Source: Streptomyces sp. TP-A0356 (GTDB lineage Bacteria; Actinomycetota; Actinomycetes; Streptomycetales; Streptomycetaceae). Taken from it: 64,000 nt of DNA. Each line of letters opens with the position of its first letter. Within the stretch, counting starts at the first letter, position 1. The stretch is from contig NZ_BBZJ01000025.1 in assembly GCF_001417775.1 (NCBI RefSeq), positions 218,528-282,527 of the forward strand. The letters are read 5' to 3'. The position numbers were made by a program, and so were the translations under genes. The notes beneath the pieces are model-generated. The model was not told where the DNA came from, did no database searches, and was given only the letters and a program-made list of their open reading frames with translations. Of this stretch, positions 25,134 to 34,135 are shown one piece after another.

Positions 25134-25856
25134 TCATACCCCCCGCTGGTTTCCCCACACAGTCACGTGCAGCCTCCCGCTCAGATTCCATCGGCGGGCG
25201 CCGACCGGGTCGGCTAGGGCCCGCAACCCTTCGGCGATCTCCCGCGGCGACTGGCCGCGCGGCATGATCCAGACGTTCTCCAGCGCGTACGCGCGGACCA
25301 GTTCCTCCACCTCGGGGAGGTCACCGGGCCCGGAGCACACGAACTTGAAGCACGTGCCCCCCAGCGCGTTGAACACCGTGAGCGCCGCGGGTACGATCCG
25401 GCGGCTCTCGGCGACCCCGGAGTGGGCGAGTTTCGGCGACACGTTGAACCGCACGCCGGCGGCGACCAGTTCCGGTGCGGGTACGACGGTTCCGTTGGTC
25501 TCGATCTCCACATCGAGGCCGGCGGCCCGCAGCGCCTCGACGACGGGCAGCAGCCGTGTCTGCTGGTTCAGTGGCTCACCGCCGGAGACGACCACAAGGC
25601 CCGTGCCGAAGGCGATCAGCCGCTCGGTCACCTCCTCGGTGGTCATCGGGTGCAGTTCGTCGGCGGGCCGGTGGGCGACACCGGACTGCGAACTCCCGGT
25701 CCAGTCCCATGTGTACGGGGTGTCGCACCAGGCGCACGTCAGGTTGCAGCCGCCGAGACGGAGGAAGGCACACGATCGGCCGGTGGACGGCCCCTCACCC
25801 TGAACGGACTAGGTGGGGCCGAAGATTTCGTTGACGACGAGCTTCGGCCTGTACAT
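25134..25856 (-). pseudogene. queE: 7-carboxy-7-deazaguanine synthase with an in-frame TAG
   Basis: QueE is a radical SAM enzyme making CDG from carboxytetrahydropterin. The reading frame starts at ATG 25856 (MYRPKLVVNEIFGPT) behind GAGGGGG. It meets TAG at 25811-25809, then continues in the same frame as SVQGEGPSTG, GGCNLTCAWCDTPYTWDW and the rest of a normal QueE through SGGEPLNQQ to the end. The cluster motif CxxxCxxC lies after the stop, and there is no ATG, GTG or TTG between the stop and that motif. Compared with the usual GPTVQGEG, the two codons TAG TCC are inserted. Unless the TAG is read through or is a sequence error, the gene is broken. Confidence 0.8.
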
Positions 25857-25906
25857 GTGCCCCACCCCCTCGGCATCGCTTCGGGCCTCGTGCCCGGTGG
25901 TCCCGG

Positions 25907-26275
25907 TCACGTGGCGGGCCGGTAGGTCGCCCAGGTCTTCGGTGTCTCCGACACCCGGACCGCGGTCAGTTCCGGGAATTCCGTGCACCACTTCCCGTGC
26001 ACCCACCGGGCGAGGTTCTCCGCGGAGGGATTGCGGTCCCGCAGGACGTCGTTGAGATGCCGGTGGTCCAGGACCTCGTCGATCCACTTCTTCAACGAGT
26101 CCAGTTCTCGGTAGTCCCGCACGAACCCCGCCCGGTTCACCGCGTCGTCGGCGCAGGACAGTTCGACGACCAGCACGTAGTTGTGCCCGTGCAGCCGAGT
26201 GCAGGGATGGTCCGGGGGCAGGTTCGCCAGTTGGTGGCTGGCGGAGAAATGGAACTCCTTGGTGATGGACAGCAT
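25907..26275 (-). CDS. queD: 6-carboxytetrahydropterin synthase
   Basis: Converts dihydroneopterin triphosphate to 6-carboxytetrahydropterin, the substrate of QueE. The 122-residue protein shows the zinc ligands and active site: FHFSASHQL, PCTRLHGHNY with the catalytic Cys, DHRHLND and PSAENLARW. Its length is normal for QueD. ATG 26275 is preceded by AAGGAGTAGCG. It opens the pterin-to-deazapurine part of the operon and lies 50 bp before the interrupted queE. Confidence 0.93.
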   Translation of the reverse strand: MLSITKEFHFSASHQLANLPPDHPCTRLHGHNYVLVVELSCADDAVNRAGFVRDYRELDSLKKWIDEVLDHRHLNDVLRDRNPSAENLARWVHGKWCTEFPELTAVRVSETPKTWATYRPAT

Positions 26276-26328
26276 TCGCTACTCCTTCTCACCCGAGATT
26301 GGCTGGAGGTGGCGACCGGACCCGCGGC

Positions 26329-27621
26329 TCATGGGGTGACGCTCCGGCAGGGTGCCGCCACGGCGCTCGCGGCCACCACGAGCGTTCCGAGCAGCAGCCA
26401 CACGCCCGGCCGTGCCGTGTGCGCCGAGCCCGCGAGTGCGCCGGCCACCAGCGGACCGAAACTGGCCACCGTCGCGCCGAGTTGATAGGTGACGGCCAGG
26501 GCGGAGTACCGGTGGCGGGTCGGGAACAGTTCCACCAGATACGCGGCGAAGCCCCCGTAGACGGCCGCGTGCCCGATGCCCATCGCCGTCACGAAGGTGA
26601 CGACGACGAGTCCGGTGCGGCCCGAGGTCAGCCAGTACGGCGCCGGCAGCACCACCAGTGCGCACACCGCGTACCCGAAGAGCAGGACCCGGCGGCGTCC
26701 GAGCCGGTCGGAGAGTGTGCCGAAGACCGGCAACATCACCGCCTCCACCAGTGCCCCGGCCACCAGTCCGGTCAGTATCTGCGAACGGGCTCCGGTCGTG
26801 TGGGAGGCGTGTGCGAGGAGGTAGACCGAGAAGGTGCTGACGATCATGGCGAGGCCCAGGGCGGCCAGGGCCCCCCGCAGCACCGGACCCGGACGTTCGC
26901 GCAGCACCTCGGTGATCGGGACCCGTGCCGGCTCGCCGTTTCTCCGCTCGCGCAGGAACTCGGGGCTCTCCGCCACTCCCAGCCGGACGAACACCCCGAC
27001 CGCCACCAGTACCGCCGAGGCGAGGAACGGAAGCCGCCAGCCCCACGACAACAGGTCTTCCTCGGGAAGCACTGCCACCAACGAGATCATTGCCGTGCTG
27101 CCGGCCAGCCCCAGCGGGAAGCCCGCGGCCGGGAAGCTGCTGAAGACGCCGCGCCGGCCGGGCGGCGCGTGCTCCGTGGTCATGAGGACGCCGCCGCCCC
27201 ACTCGCCGCCGATACCGATGCCCTGCACCACCCGCAGGGTGACCAGCAGTGCGGGAGCCCAGAGGCCGGCCTGCTCGAAGGTCGGCAGGGTGCCGACGAG
27301 GAAGGTCGCCGCGCCCATCACCAGCAGCGTCAGCACCAGCATCGACTTGCGGCCGACGCGGTCGCCGAAGTGTCCGAAGACGGCACCGCCGATCGGCCGG
27401 GCGACGAACCCCGCGGCGTAGGTGGCGAAGGCGGCGAGGGTCGCCGCGGTCGGCGACTGCTGCGGGAAGAACAGCGGGCCCAGCACCAGGGCCGAGGCGG
27501 TGGAGTAGAGGTAGAAGTCGTACCACTCGATGGCACTGCCGATCGTGCTCGCCACCAGGACGCGCCGGGCCATCCCGCCGGGCGCCACCAACTCTGCCGG
27601 GGCCTGCCTGGTGTAGGTCAC
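26329..27621 (-). CDS. MHS-family metabolite:proton symporter (MFS)
   Basis: The 430-residue protein has twelve predicted membrane segments and metabolite:H+ symporter marks: ASTIGSAIEWYDFYLYSTAS at residues 26-45, GHFGDRVGRKSML in the 2-3 loop and LVTLRVVQGIGIGGEWGG. Such proteins usually import small organic acids or osmolytes. The start is GTG 27621 behind GAGGAGGCGGG. It is the first gene of the leftward deazapurine operon, 53 bp ahead of queD, so it may import a precursor or move the product. Confidence 0.84.
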   Translation of the reverse strand: MTYTRQAPAELVAPGGMARRVLVASTIGSAIEWYDFYLYSTASALVLGPLFFPQQSPTAATLAAFATYAAGFVARPIGGAVFGHFGDRVGRKSMLVLTLLVMGAATFLVGTLPTFEQAGLWAPALLVTLRVVQGIGIGGEWGGGVLMTTEHAPPGRRGVFSSFPAAGFPLGLAGSTAMISLVAVLPEEDLLSWGWRLPFLASAVLVAVGVFVRLGVAESPEFLRERRNGEPARVPITEVLRERPGPVLRGALAALGLAMIVSTFSVYLLAHASHTTGARSQILTGLVAGALVEAVMLPVFGTLSDRLGRRRVLLFGYAVCALVVLPAPYWLTSGRTGLVVVTFVTAMGIGHAAVYGGFAAYLVELFPTRHRYSALAVTYQLGATVASFGPLVAGALAGSAHTARPGVWLLLGTLVVAASAVAAPCRSVTP

Positions 27622-27995
27622 GCCCGCCTCCTCGCCGAGGCGGTCCCCGCGCGGGGCGTCGCGGGACGGTGCTCGCGTGGCACGGGCCGGCGGGGGCGGT
27701 GCCTACGCGACACGGCCATGGATTTCCTCAACGAGTCCATTCCAATCTGCCCGGGAGCGGACGAATACGGGGGCGGCCGGGATGGAAACCTTGCAATCCG
27801 GAATCGGGGCGGATCGCGGCGTGGCAACGCCTCGGGGCGCGGCTGGAAAAAGCGTGACTTCATGGTTACCCCGCCCGGATTCCTTCTGTCCAGCGCGAGG
27901 AACGAACATCCACCCGCGCCGAAAGGGCAGTTGCGCAGCGGCGCATCCGGCGGAAGACTCACCCGGACCTGTCGGAATCCGGAAAGGAGGCCCGG
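27622..27995. other. Intergenic region between divergent units
   Basis: This 374-bp gap must hold the promoters of the leftward deazapurine operon and of the rightward gene at 27996. I see no 11-bp-phased GTCAG repeats and no StrR-type site here. No convincing small gene is present. Confidence 0.5.
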
Positions 27996-28463
27996 GTGGG
28001 GAGTGAAACGTCCGGGGCCGATGTGTGGACCGGCGAGGACGGCGAGGAGGTGGTGCGCCTGCGCCGCTGGCGGGGCACCTGGCCGAAGGACGACCCGCAC
28101 GCCAACTTCAAGTCGGACGTGGTGGGTTATGGCCTGCTCGACCCGCTGCTCACCCTGCGGGGCATGTCCCGCAACCTGGACATACCCGTCGGGGCCATCG
28201 CCCGGTACGTCCTGGCGCGGTGGGCCACCGGCGGCAGCGGCGGCCTGCTCGAAATCGGCCCGGTGATGGTCCACCGGCTGTGGGAGCCCGTCGCCCGGGC
28301 CGAGAGCGCCGGTACGGACGAGGAGCGCCTCGCCGCGTACCACCAGCTCCGGCAGATGCTGTCCTGGCTGAAGCTGCCCCTCGACAACCCGGACCTCTAT
28401 CCGCCGCAGGCGGAGGACCGCGTCACGGACGGCCGTACCGCGTCCGGCCGAGCCGCGGACTGA
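27996..28463 (+). CDS. Conserved-looking hypothetical protein
   Basis: The 155-residue protein starts at GTG 27996 behind AAAGGAGG, a strong ribosome site. It reads LRRWRGTWPKDDPHANFKSD, then GLLDPLLTLRGMSRNLDIPV and YVLARWATGGSGGLLEIGP, mostly helical, with no membrane segment. I believe similar proteins are widespread in Streptomyces but know no function. The last residues and stop lie inside a tandem repeat, and the tail after residue 140 looks unconserved. Confidence 0.65.
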   Translation: MGSETSGADVWTGEDGEEVVRLRRWRGTWPKDDPHANFKSDVVGYGLLDPLLTLRGMSRNLDIPVGAIARYVLARWATGGSGGLLEIGPVMVHRLWEPVARAESAGTDEERLAAYHQLRQMLSWLKLPLDNPDLYPPQAEDRVTDGRTASGRAAD

Positions 28464-28521
28464 TGCCGGCCCGCGGACTGATACCGGCCCGCGGACTGAT
28501 ACGCCCGCGGACTGATACGGC
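28453..28521. repeat. Four tandem 16-18 bp repeats over a stop codon
   Basis: Units beginning CCGCGGACTGATRC start at 28453, 28471, 28489 and 28505. Each contains TGA in the frame of the first. The stop of the gene at 27996 is in unit 1, so the expansion is downstream of the coding sequence. Confidence 0.85.
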
Positions 28522-28572
28522 CCGCTCGTCCAGCCCGCTGAATCCATCCCGACGCGCGGTCTCCCGACCGTC

Positions 28573-28601
28573 GTTCAACCGGGGGCGTTCCTCACTCGAA
28601 C
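28573..28601 (+). promoter_or_regulatory. StrR-type operator upstream of the sulfatase-like gene
   Basis: GTTCAACCG, 11 bases, then CACTCGAAC. This matches the published StrR consensus layout GTTCGActG-N11-CagTCGAAC in half-site length and spacing. A StrR-like regulator is encoded at 43164 and an equivalent site lies inside that gene. The operator is 50 bp upstream of the start at 28651. Confidence 0.75.
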
Positions 28602-28650
28602 ACGGTTCGCCCGCCCAGCGCAGCCCATCGAAGAGCCCATCGGAGGCGGA

Positions 28651-30078
28651 GTGCCCGTGCATCAGCCGAGCCACTACGACCATGTCGTCCTCGTGTCCGT
28701 CGACACGCTGCGCAGTGACGCGATGTCCGCACATCCCAAGCCGCTGTGGCCGCACACCTACCGGGACGTCCGCCCGGTGCGCACCACCGTGCTGGACGAA
28801 CTGGCCTCCCGCGGAGCGTACTTCCCGAACATGATCAGCGCCGCGCCCTACACGGCGGCTTCGCACGGGGCGATATTCACCGGCCAATACCCGCTGCACA
28901 ATGGACTGCACGAATTCTACAACGGGTCGCTGCGTGCTCCCTCGGTATTCACCTACGGTCGGCGTGACGGGCGCCGCACGGTGATGAAAGTCGACTTCCC
29001 CATCATCCTGGGCCCGGAGCTCGGATTCACCCGGGACATCGACACGTATCTCATAGAGAGTGACGACGCCTTCATCGATGCGGTGACATCCGAGGACCGT
29101 ACCCTGGCCCTCGCCCATTTCGGCGGCGTTCATCTTCCCTACGGATTCCACAATCTGACGCTGGGCGGTGCGGCCTACCGGGAGAAGGTCGCCGAGCTGG
29201 AGGCGGGGCTGCCGGACGAACTGCCCTTCGTGGACCGGCTGGTGGAGACGTACCGGGATCCGGAGGACGCCGACCTGCTGGTGCGTTACAAGCGCGCCAC
29301 CACGTATCTGCACGGGCAGGGCGCCTACGACCGGCTCTTCCAGCTGTATCTCGAAGGCGTCGAGCACTTCCTGGCCACCCGGCTGAGTGGCTTCCTGGAC
29401 CGGCTCACCGATCGGGTCGCCGCCGCCGGGAAACGGATGCTGCTGGTCCTGTTCGCCGACCACGGAGAGGAGTTCGACGAGCAGACCAACGGCCACTTCA
29501 ACTCGATGTCCGAAGGTGTACTGCGCGTCCCCCTGATCATCGTCGGGGACGGGGTCCAGCCCGGCACGCACGAACACCGCATCCGTACCGTCGACATAGC
29601 CCCTACCGTGCTGGATCTCGCCGGCATCTCCGCCCCCGCCACGGGGGTGTTCGACGGACGGTCCCTGGCGTCCGTGGTGCGCGGCAAGGACACCCTCGAC
29701 GGGGACGCGCCCGCCCTCGCCGAGTCGTACAACGCCGAGTTGAACGATTTCATCGCCTTCCAGGAGCGGCAGCTCAGCGGCCGGACTCCCGGGCCGCTGC
29801 GGCACTTCCTGGTCGGGCACGCCGCCTACCTGGGGGACCGCAGGGTCGTGCGGATGGCCCGGCGCTACTCCGAGGCGTTCCAGCGGGCCACGCCCTTCGA
29901 CACCGTCCGTGTAGAACGCTTCGACGCCGACGGTGTGCCCCGTCCGGCCCCCGACGACGACGGCGCCGATCTGCTGGCCCTGCTCGACGACTACCGCACC
30001 GCGCTCCGGGCACCACAGGACGTCACCGTCACCGACGAGATGCGCAGCCAACTGCGCTCACTCGGCTACTCGGTCTGA
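28651..30078 (+). CDS. Sulfatase-superfamily hydrolase with Thr nucleophile
   Basis: The 475-residue protein belongs to the alkaline-phosphatase/sulfatase superfamily: SVDTLRSD (metal D18), then SAAPYTAASHGAIFTGQYP where a sulfatase has Cys-x-Pro-Ser-Arg, and a second metal cluster in LFADHGEEFDE. The formylglycine Cys is replaced by Thr (T68), so it is not a classical sulfatase. Thr-type members are phosphodiesterases, phosphonate hydrolases or phosphoglycerol transferases. GTG 28651 follows GGAGGCGGA. A StrR-type operator precedes it, and a second Thr-type member lies at 41654. Confidence 0.78.
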   Translation: MPVHQPSHYDHVVLVSVDTLRSDAMSAHPKPLWPHTYRDVRPVRTTVLDELASRGAYFPNMISAAPYTAASHGAIFTGQYPLHNGLHEFYNGSLRAPSVFTYGRRDGRRTVMKVDFPIILGPELGFTRDIDTYLIESDDAFIDAVTSEDRTLALAHFGGVHLPYGFHNLTLGGAAYREKVAELEAGLPDELPFVDRLVETYRDPEDADLLVRYKRATTYLHGQGAYDRLFQLYLEGVEHFLATRLSGFLDRLTDRVAAAGKRMLLVLFADHGEEFDEQTNGHFNSMSEGVLRVPLIIVGDGVQPGTHEHRIRTVDIAPTVLDLAGISAPATGVFDGRSLASVVRGKDTLDGDAPALAESYNAELNDFIAFQERQLSGRTPGPLRHFLVGHAAYLGDRRVVRMARRYSEAFQRATPFDTVRVERFDADGVPRPAPDDDGADLLALLDDYRTALRAPQDVTVTDEMRSQLRSLGYSV

Positions 30079-30095
30079 GCCGAGGCCGCTCCGGT

Positions 30096-31112
30096 ATGGA
30101 CACCACATCCCGTTCATGGCCGGCATCGCCCAGTACTCTGGGCGGTCCCGGCTGGTTGGCCCGCGTGGACGATCACGCCGCGGAGAGCGCCGCGGGCCGC
30201 GTCTGGGCTCGCTGCGGCTACCGCTCGGAGACCGATCCGCTGCGGGCCGTGCTCCTCGCCCGCCCGCCCGACAGCATCGCCGCGTCGACCGACGCCCGCG
30301 CCCAGCTGATGACGGACCGGGTCGACCTCGGGCGGCTGCGCGCTCAGACGGACGCGGTGGCCGAGGTGTTCCGGACGGAGGGCGTCACCGTCCAGGTGGC
30401 GCAGCCGCCGCCGGACGCCCCACCCAATGTGATCTTCATGCGCGATCTGTTCCTGGTCACCCCGGAGGGAGCGGTGCTGGGGCGCACGGCGTCCGCCCAG
30501 CGGGCCGGCGAGGAACGCCACGCGGCCCTCGCGCTGGCTCGGGCGGGCATCCCGATCCTCCACACCGTGCGGGGGGCGGCGTCGTTCGAGGGAGCCGACG
30601 CACTGTGGATCGACCGCCGGACGGTTCTGGTGGGCGCCGGGTTCCGCACCGACAAGGCGGGGGTCGCCGCGCTGCGGCAGGTGCTGGGCGAGCAGGGGGC
30701 AGCGGTGCTGGCGGTGCCGCTCGGCCCCGGGGTGCAGCATCTGCTGGGCTCGCTGGTCCCCGTGGGCCCCCGCCGGGCGCTCGTGCACTCGGCCGCCGCG
30801 ACCGCCGAACTGCGGGCCGCCCTGCGAGCCCGGGACTACGAACTGCTGGAGTTCGAGCCCGACGACGAGGTGGTGCACTCCCGCAGCCTCAATCTCGTGA
30901 CGCTCGCCCCCGGGCGGGTCCTCATGCCGGACGGCTGCCCACACACCCGGCGTCGGCTGGATGCCGCGGGCATCGACACCCTTGTCGTGGACGTCAGTGA
31001 GTACGTCCGGGCAGCCGGCGCTCTCGGCTGCCTCACCGGCATCCTGCACCGGTCGGCCGACCCGGCCACGGACGCGCCAGGACAGGGTTCGCGGAGCACC
31101 GCCCACGCCTGA
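30096..31112 (+). CDS. Arginine-deiminase / amidinotransferase-family enzyme
   Basis: The 338-residue protein has the pentein-fold catalytic set: NVIFMRD (Asp), FEGADALW (Glu and Asp), QHLLGSL (His) and the C-terminal GCLTGIL (Cys). With all four present it should be active as a deiminase, dimethylarginine hydrolase or amidinotransferase. It could make citrulline or ornithine, or modify a guanidine in the product. ATG 30096 lies 18 bp after the sulfatase-like stop, so they share an mRNA. An internal GTG in ARVDDH is an alternative start. Confidence 0.8.
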   Translation: MDTTSRSWPASPSTLGGPGWLARVDDHAAESAAGRVWARCGYRSETDPLRAVLLARPPDSIAASTDARAQLMTDRVDLGRLRAQTDAVAEVFRTEGVTVQVAQPPPDAPPNVIFMRDLFLVTPEGAVLGRTASAQRAGEERHAALALARAGIPILHTVRGAASFEGADALWIDRRTVLVGAGFRTDKAGVAALRQVLGEQGAAVLAVPLGPGVQHLLGSLVPVGPRRALVHSAAATAELRAALRARDYELLEFEPDDEVVHSRSLNLVTLAPGRVLMPDGCPHTRRRLDAAGIDTLVVDVSEYVRAAGALGCLTGILHRSADPATDAPGQGSRSTAHA

Positions 31113-31379
31113 TCGGTCGACACATGACGACGCGTCACCGGCGGCGAAGCGACCGGCGGACCGTGCCGGCTGCGCGGACTCGACCCGGCGGAGCAGAGTA
31201 TGTGCTGGTCACAGCGGCGCGGAATACCGTTGGAATGCCACTGGGAGCGACGGTAGTGTTGCCCACCGTGCGCGAACCGTGACCGTCCGGCAGGTCGGCC
31301 TCCGCCCGGGCGATGCCCGGGTGCCGCCGCCCATCGCCGCGCGGCAGGCGGGAGAGCGAGAGAGAGTGAGTGCTCAGCA

Positions 31380-32675
31380 GTGACCTTGCGGGGATCGTTA
31401 CGCGTCTTACAGGTCAGCGGGTTCCGCCGGTATTGGCTCGGTCAGACCGCCTCCCGGTTCGGCAGCGGCCTGGTGCCCATCGCCACGGTCTTCACCGTGC
31501 TCGACCTCACCGGTTCGGCCACCCGGGTGGGCCTCGTCCTCGCCGTGGGCACCGCCACCGAGATCGGGGCCCTGCTGGTCGGCGGGGTCTGGGCGGACCG
31601 GCTCCGCAGACGCACCGTGATGCTCGTCTCCGACGGGGTACGCACCGTCAGCCAGGCTCTCCTCGCGGTCCTGCTGATCACCGGACGAGCGGAGATCTGG
31701 CACCTGGTGGTGCTCACCGCGGTGCACGGTGCGGGACAGGGCTTCTTCCGGCCCGCCGCCGCCGGCGTCATCCCCGACCTCGTGGAGCAGGACCGGCTCC
31801 ACGAGGCCAACTCCCTGAGCAACATCTCCGGTTCGGCCGTCAGCATCGTCGGCCCCGCCGTCGCCGGTGCCCTGGTCGCGCAGGTCGGCTCCGGTGTCGC
31901 CTTCCTCGTCGACGCCGGAACCTTCGTGGTGAGTGTCGTCTGTCTGCTGCTGATCCACCCCGCCGAACGGCCCGGTGAGGCCGGCCAGACGTTCCTCGCC
32001 GATCTCCGCGACGGCTGGCGGGAGATCGCCGGCCGCAGCTGGCTGTGGGTACAGATGATCTGGGACGCCTCCAACCTGTTCTTCGTGGTCGCCCCGCTCC
32101 TCGTCCTCGGCCCCGTCATCGCCCAGCAGTCCCTCGGCGGTGCCACCGCCTGGGGAACGGTGCTCGCCTGTCTGCCGTTCGGCTCGCTGGTCGGCGGGCT
32201 GGTGGCGCTGCGCTGGCAGCCGCGCCGCCCGCTGCTCGCCGCGGCGTTGATCCTGGCTCCCGGGTACGCGGCACCGGCCGCCGCGCTGGCCCTGCGCCAG
32301 GACCTCCTTGTCGTCGCGGCCGCCGAGTTCTGCTCCGGGGTGGCCGTGACGCTGGCGCTCACCAACTGGACCACCGCGCTCCAGCAGCATGTGCCGCCCG
32401 CGAAGCTGTCGAGGGTGAGCTCGAACGACGTACTTCTGTCCTCCGCGTTGCTACCGTTGGGCTACGCGGTGGCCGGCCCGGTCTCCGAGGGCATCGGGGT
32501 GACCGGCACGTTGTGGGTGTCCGTCGCCTGGACGCTCACGACCGCCCCGCTCGTCCTCTGCGTCCCCGGCATCCGCGGCCTGCGTTCTGCGCCGCCGGGC
32601 AACTCCGCGCCGGCCGTCGCGACGGTGGGCGCCGAACGGGGTGACGCCCTGGCGGACGACCCTCCCTCCTCCTGA
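31380..32675 (+). CDS. MFS exporter with two TTA codons
   Basis: The 431-residue protein shows MFS features: FRRYWLGQTASRFGSGLVPI, GGVWADRLRRRTVML between segments 2 and 3, and about twelve hydrophobic stretches. It resembles bacterial drug and macrolide exporters. Codons 7 and 10 (31398-31400 and 31407-31409) are both TTA, so translation should depend on bldA. GTG 31380 is the assigned start; the upstream 267 bp hold no other gene. Probable self-resistance exporter of region E. Confidence 0.84.
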   Translation: MTLRGSLRVLQVSGFRRYWLGQTASRFGSGLVPIATVFTVLDLTGSATRVGLVLAVGTATEIGALLVGGVWADRLRRRTVMLVSDGVRTVSQALLAVLLITGRAEIWHLVVLTAVHGAGQGFFRPAAAGVIPDLVEQDRLHEANSLSNISGSAVSIVGPAVAGALVAQVGSGVAFLVDAGTFVVSVVCLLLIHPAERPGEAGQTFLADLRDGWREIAGRSWLWVQMIWDASNLFFVVAPLLVLGPVIAQQSLGGATAWGTVLACLPFGSLVGGLVALRWQPRRPLLAAALILAPGYAAPAAALALRQDLLVVAAAEFCSGVAVTLALTNWTTALQQHVPPAKLSRVSSNDVLLSSALLPLGYAVAGPVSEGIGVTGTLWVSVAWTLTTAPLVLCVPGIRGLRSAPPGNSAPAVATVGAERGDALADDPPSS

Positions 32676-32725
32676 CGCCCGGCCCGGTGTCCGCCGTCTT
32701 CCGTGGAAAGGTCCTCGCAGCCGCC

Positions 32726-33964
32726 ATGAAGAGCATCGAGAGCAGAATCCCGCACTTCTACGACGTCCTCGACGAGGAACTGGAGAACTGCCGGTTCATC
32801 GAGGACCTCTTCACCGAGGCGGCGCGCGTCCACGGCTTCACACAGATGCGGACCACGTCGATGGAACTGCGTGAGCGCTATGTGGGCGCCACCCAGGTCC
32901 ACGCCAGCCGGATCTTCGAAGTGCACCGGGTCAAGGAGGGCAGCCGGTACGCGCTGCAGGCCGACCTGGCCATGAGCATGTCCCGGTTCGTGGCGGACCT
33001 GCCGTCCCCGCCCCCGCTCAAGCTCGCCCAGATCGGCACGCTCCACCGCGACCGCCAGCCCAACCTGCCGGGCTACCGGCGGGAGTTCCAGCAACTGCTG
33101 CTCGGCACCTGGGGGGTGCGCTCCGCGTACGCCGACGCCGAGATCATCGCGGTGTCCCATCGCGTCCTCGACGGCATACCGGGCATCGAGCCCGCCTATG
33201 TGCAGCTCGCCGACCACAGCATCTTCAACTCCGTACGGCCCGGTCTGACCCAGACGATCCGCTTCGACGAGCGCGGTGTGGAAGAGGTCCTGGCGGAGGT
33301 CGAGGAGCTGTCGCCTGCCGACCGCGGGCTGCTGGTGGAGCTGTTCGCCCCGGAGCGGATGCCGGCCGAGGACTTCGTACGGCTGGCCGGGAAGACCGAA
33401 CACCCAGGCATTCAGGAGGAGGTCCGGGCCGTCGAGCGGGTGGTGGCCCGGCTGCGTCCGATGCTGCCCGGCGTGGAACTCTCCTTCTCGCTCAGCCACA
33501 TCCACGGCACCGGCCACTACTCGGGGATGAACTACCAGATCTTCGCCACGGCGCAGGCGGTACCCGAACCGTTCCTCATCGGTGACGGGGGACGCATCGA
33601 CCAGCTCTGCGAGTTGATGAACCGCAATCCCGTCCCGGCGGTCTGCATGGGCCTCGGCCTGACCGTCCTCGCCCAGCTGATGACCCCTGTCGAGCGGGAC
33701 CAGCGGGTGGCGATCCTCGCGGACCTCGACCGGCACGGCCCGGACGCCGAACGCGCGGAGGAGATCCGCAGACACCTCGCGGACCGCGGCATGCATCCGG
33801 CCGTGCTGCCGCTGCCCCGCCGCAAATGGACGTCGGTGCTGCGCAGCGAGCACTACGCCGACTACGCGTTCGTCCTCGTCGAGGACGACCGGGTCTCGGT
33901 GCGGCACCGCTCGCCGGAGGGCCGCGCGTCCGTCGAACGCGCGCTGGGGGAGAGCACCCGGTGA
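32726..33964 (+). CDS. HisRS/HisZ-like class II aminoacyl-tRNA-synthetase paralogue
   Basis: The 412-residue protein resembles the catalytic core of histidyl-tRNA synthetase or its paralogue HisZ: HRDRQPNLPGYRREFQQL (motif-2-like), HGTGHYSGMNYQIF (like HisRS YYTG) and GDGGRIDQL (like GGGRYDGL). The usual motif-3 Arg is not evident in VCMGLGLTVL, and no tRNA-binding C-terminal domain is clear. It may activate an amino acid for a carrier protein or transferase, charge a tRNA, or be a regulatory paralogue. ATG 32726 is chosen where homology begins. It lies just before a free carrier protein and an A-domain gene. Confidence 0.72.
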   Translation: MKSIESRIPHFYDVLDEELENCRFIEDLFTEAARVHGFTQMRTTSMELRERYVGATQVHASRIFEVHRVKEGSRYALQADLAMSMSRFVADLPSPPPLKLAQIGTLHRDRQPNLPGYRREFQQLLLGTWGVRSAYADAEIIAVSHRVLDGIPGIEPAYVQLADHSIFNSVRPGLTQTIRFDERGVEEVLAEVEELSPADRGLLVELFAPERMPAEDFVRLAGKTEHPGIQEEVRAVERVVARLRPMLPGVELSFSLSHIHGTGHYSGMNYQIFATAQAVPEPFLIGDGGRIDQLCELMNRNPVPAVCMGLGLTVLAQLMTPVERDQRVAILADLDRHGPDAERAEEIRRHLADRGMHPAVLPLPRRKWTSVLRSEHYADYAFVLVEDDRVSVRHRSPEGRASVERALGESTR

Positions 33965-34080
33965 GCCGGCCGGGCCAGATGTTCCGCCTGCACGACCGCA
34001 AGGGCGCCGAACCGGGCCTCGGGCAGGCCGGCGCGTGACCGTCCGCCGGGACACCTCGGTCCCCGGGCGCAGAAGCACCG

Positions 34081-34120
34081 GCAGTACCCATGGCCACTCA
34101 GCAGTACCCATGGCCACTCA
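34081..34120. repeat. Perfect 20-bp tandem duplication
   Basis: A 20-base unit ending CCATGGCCACTCA occurs twice without spacer, immediately before the ribosome site of the carrier-protein gene. It probably arose by slippage. Confidence 0.9.
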
Positions 34121-34135
34121 CAGGAAGGCAGGAGC

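Noticed and set aside
25809..25856. Separate tiny peptide gene ending at the TAG before QueE
   Set aside because: Its sequence is the conserved N-terminus of QueE in the same frame, so it is part of that gene.
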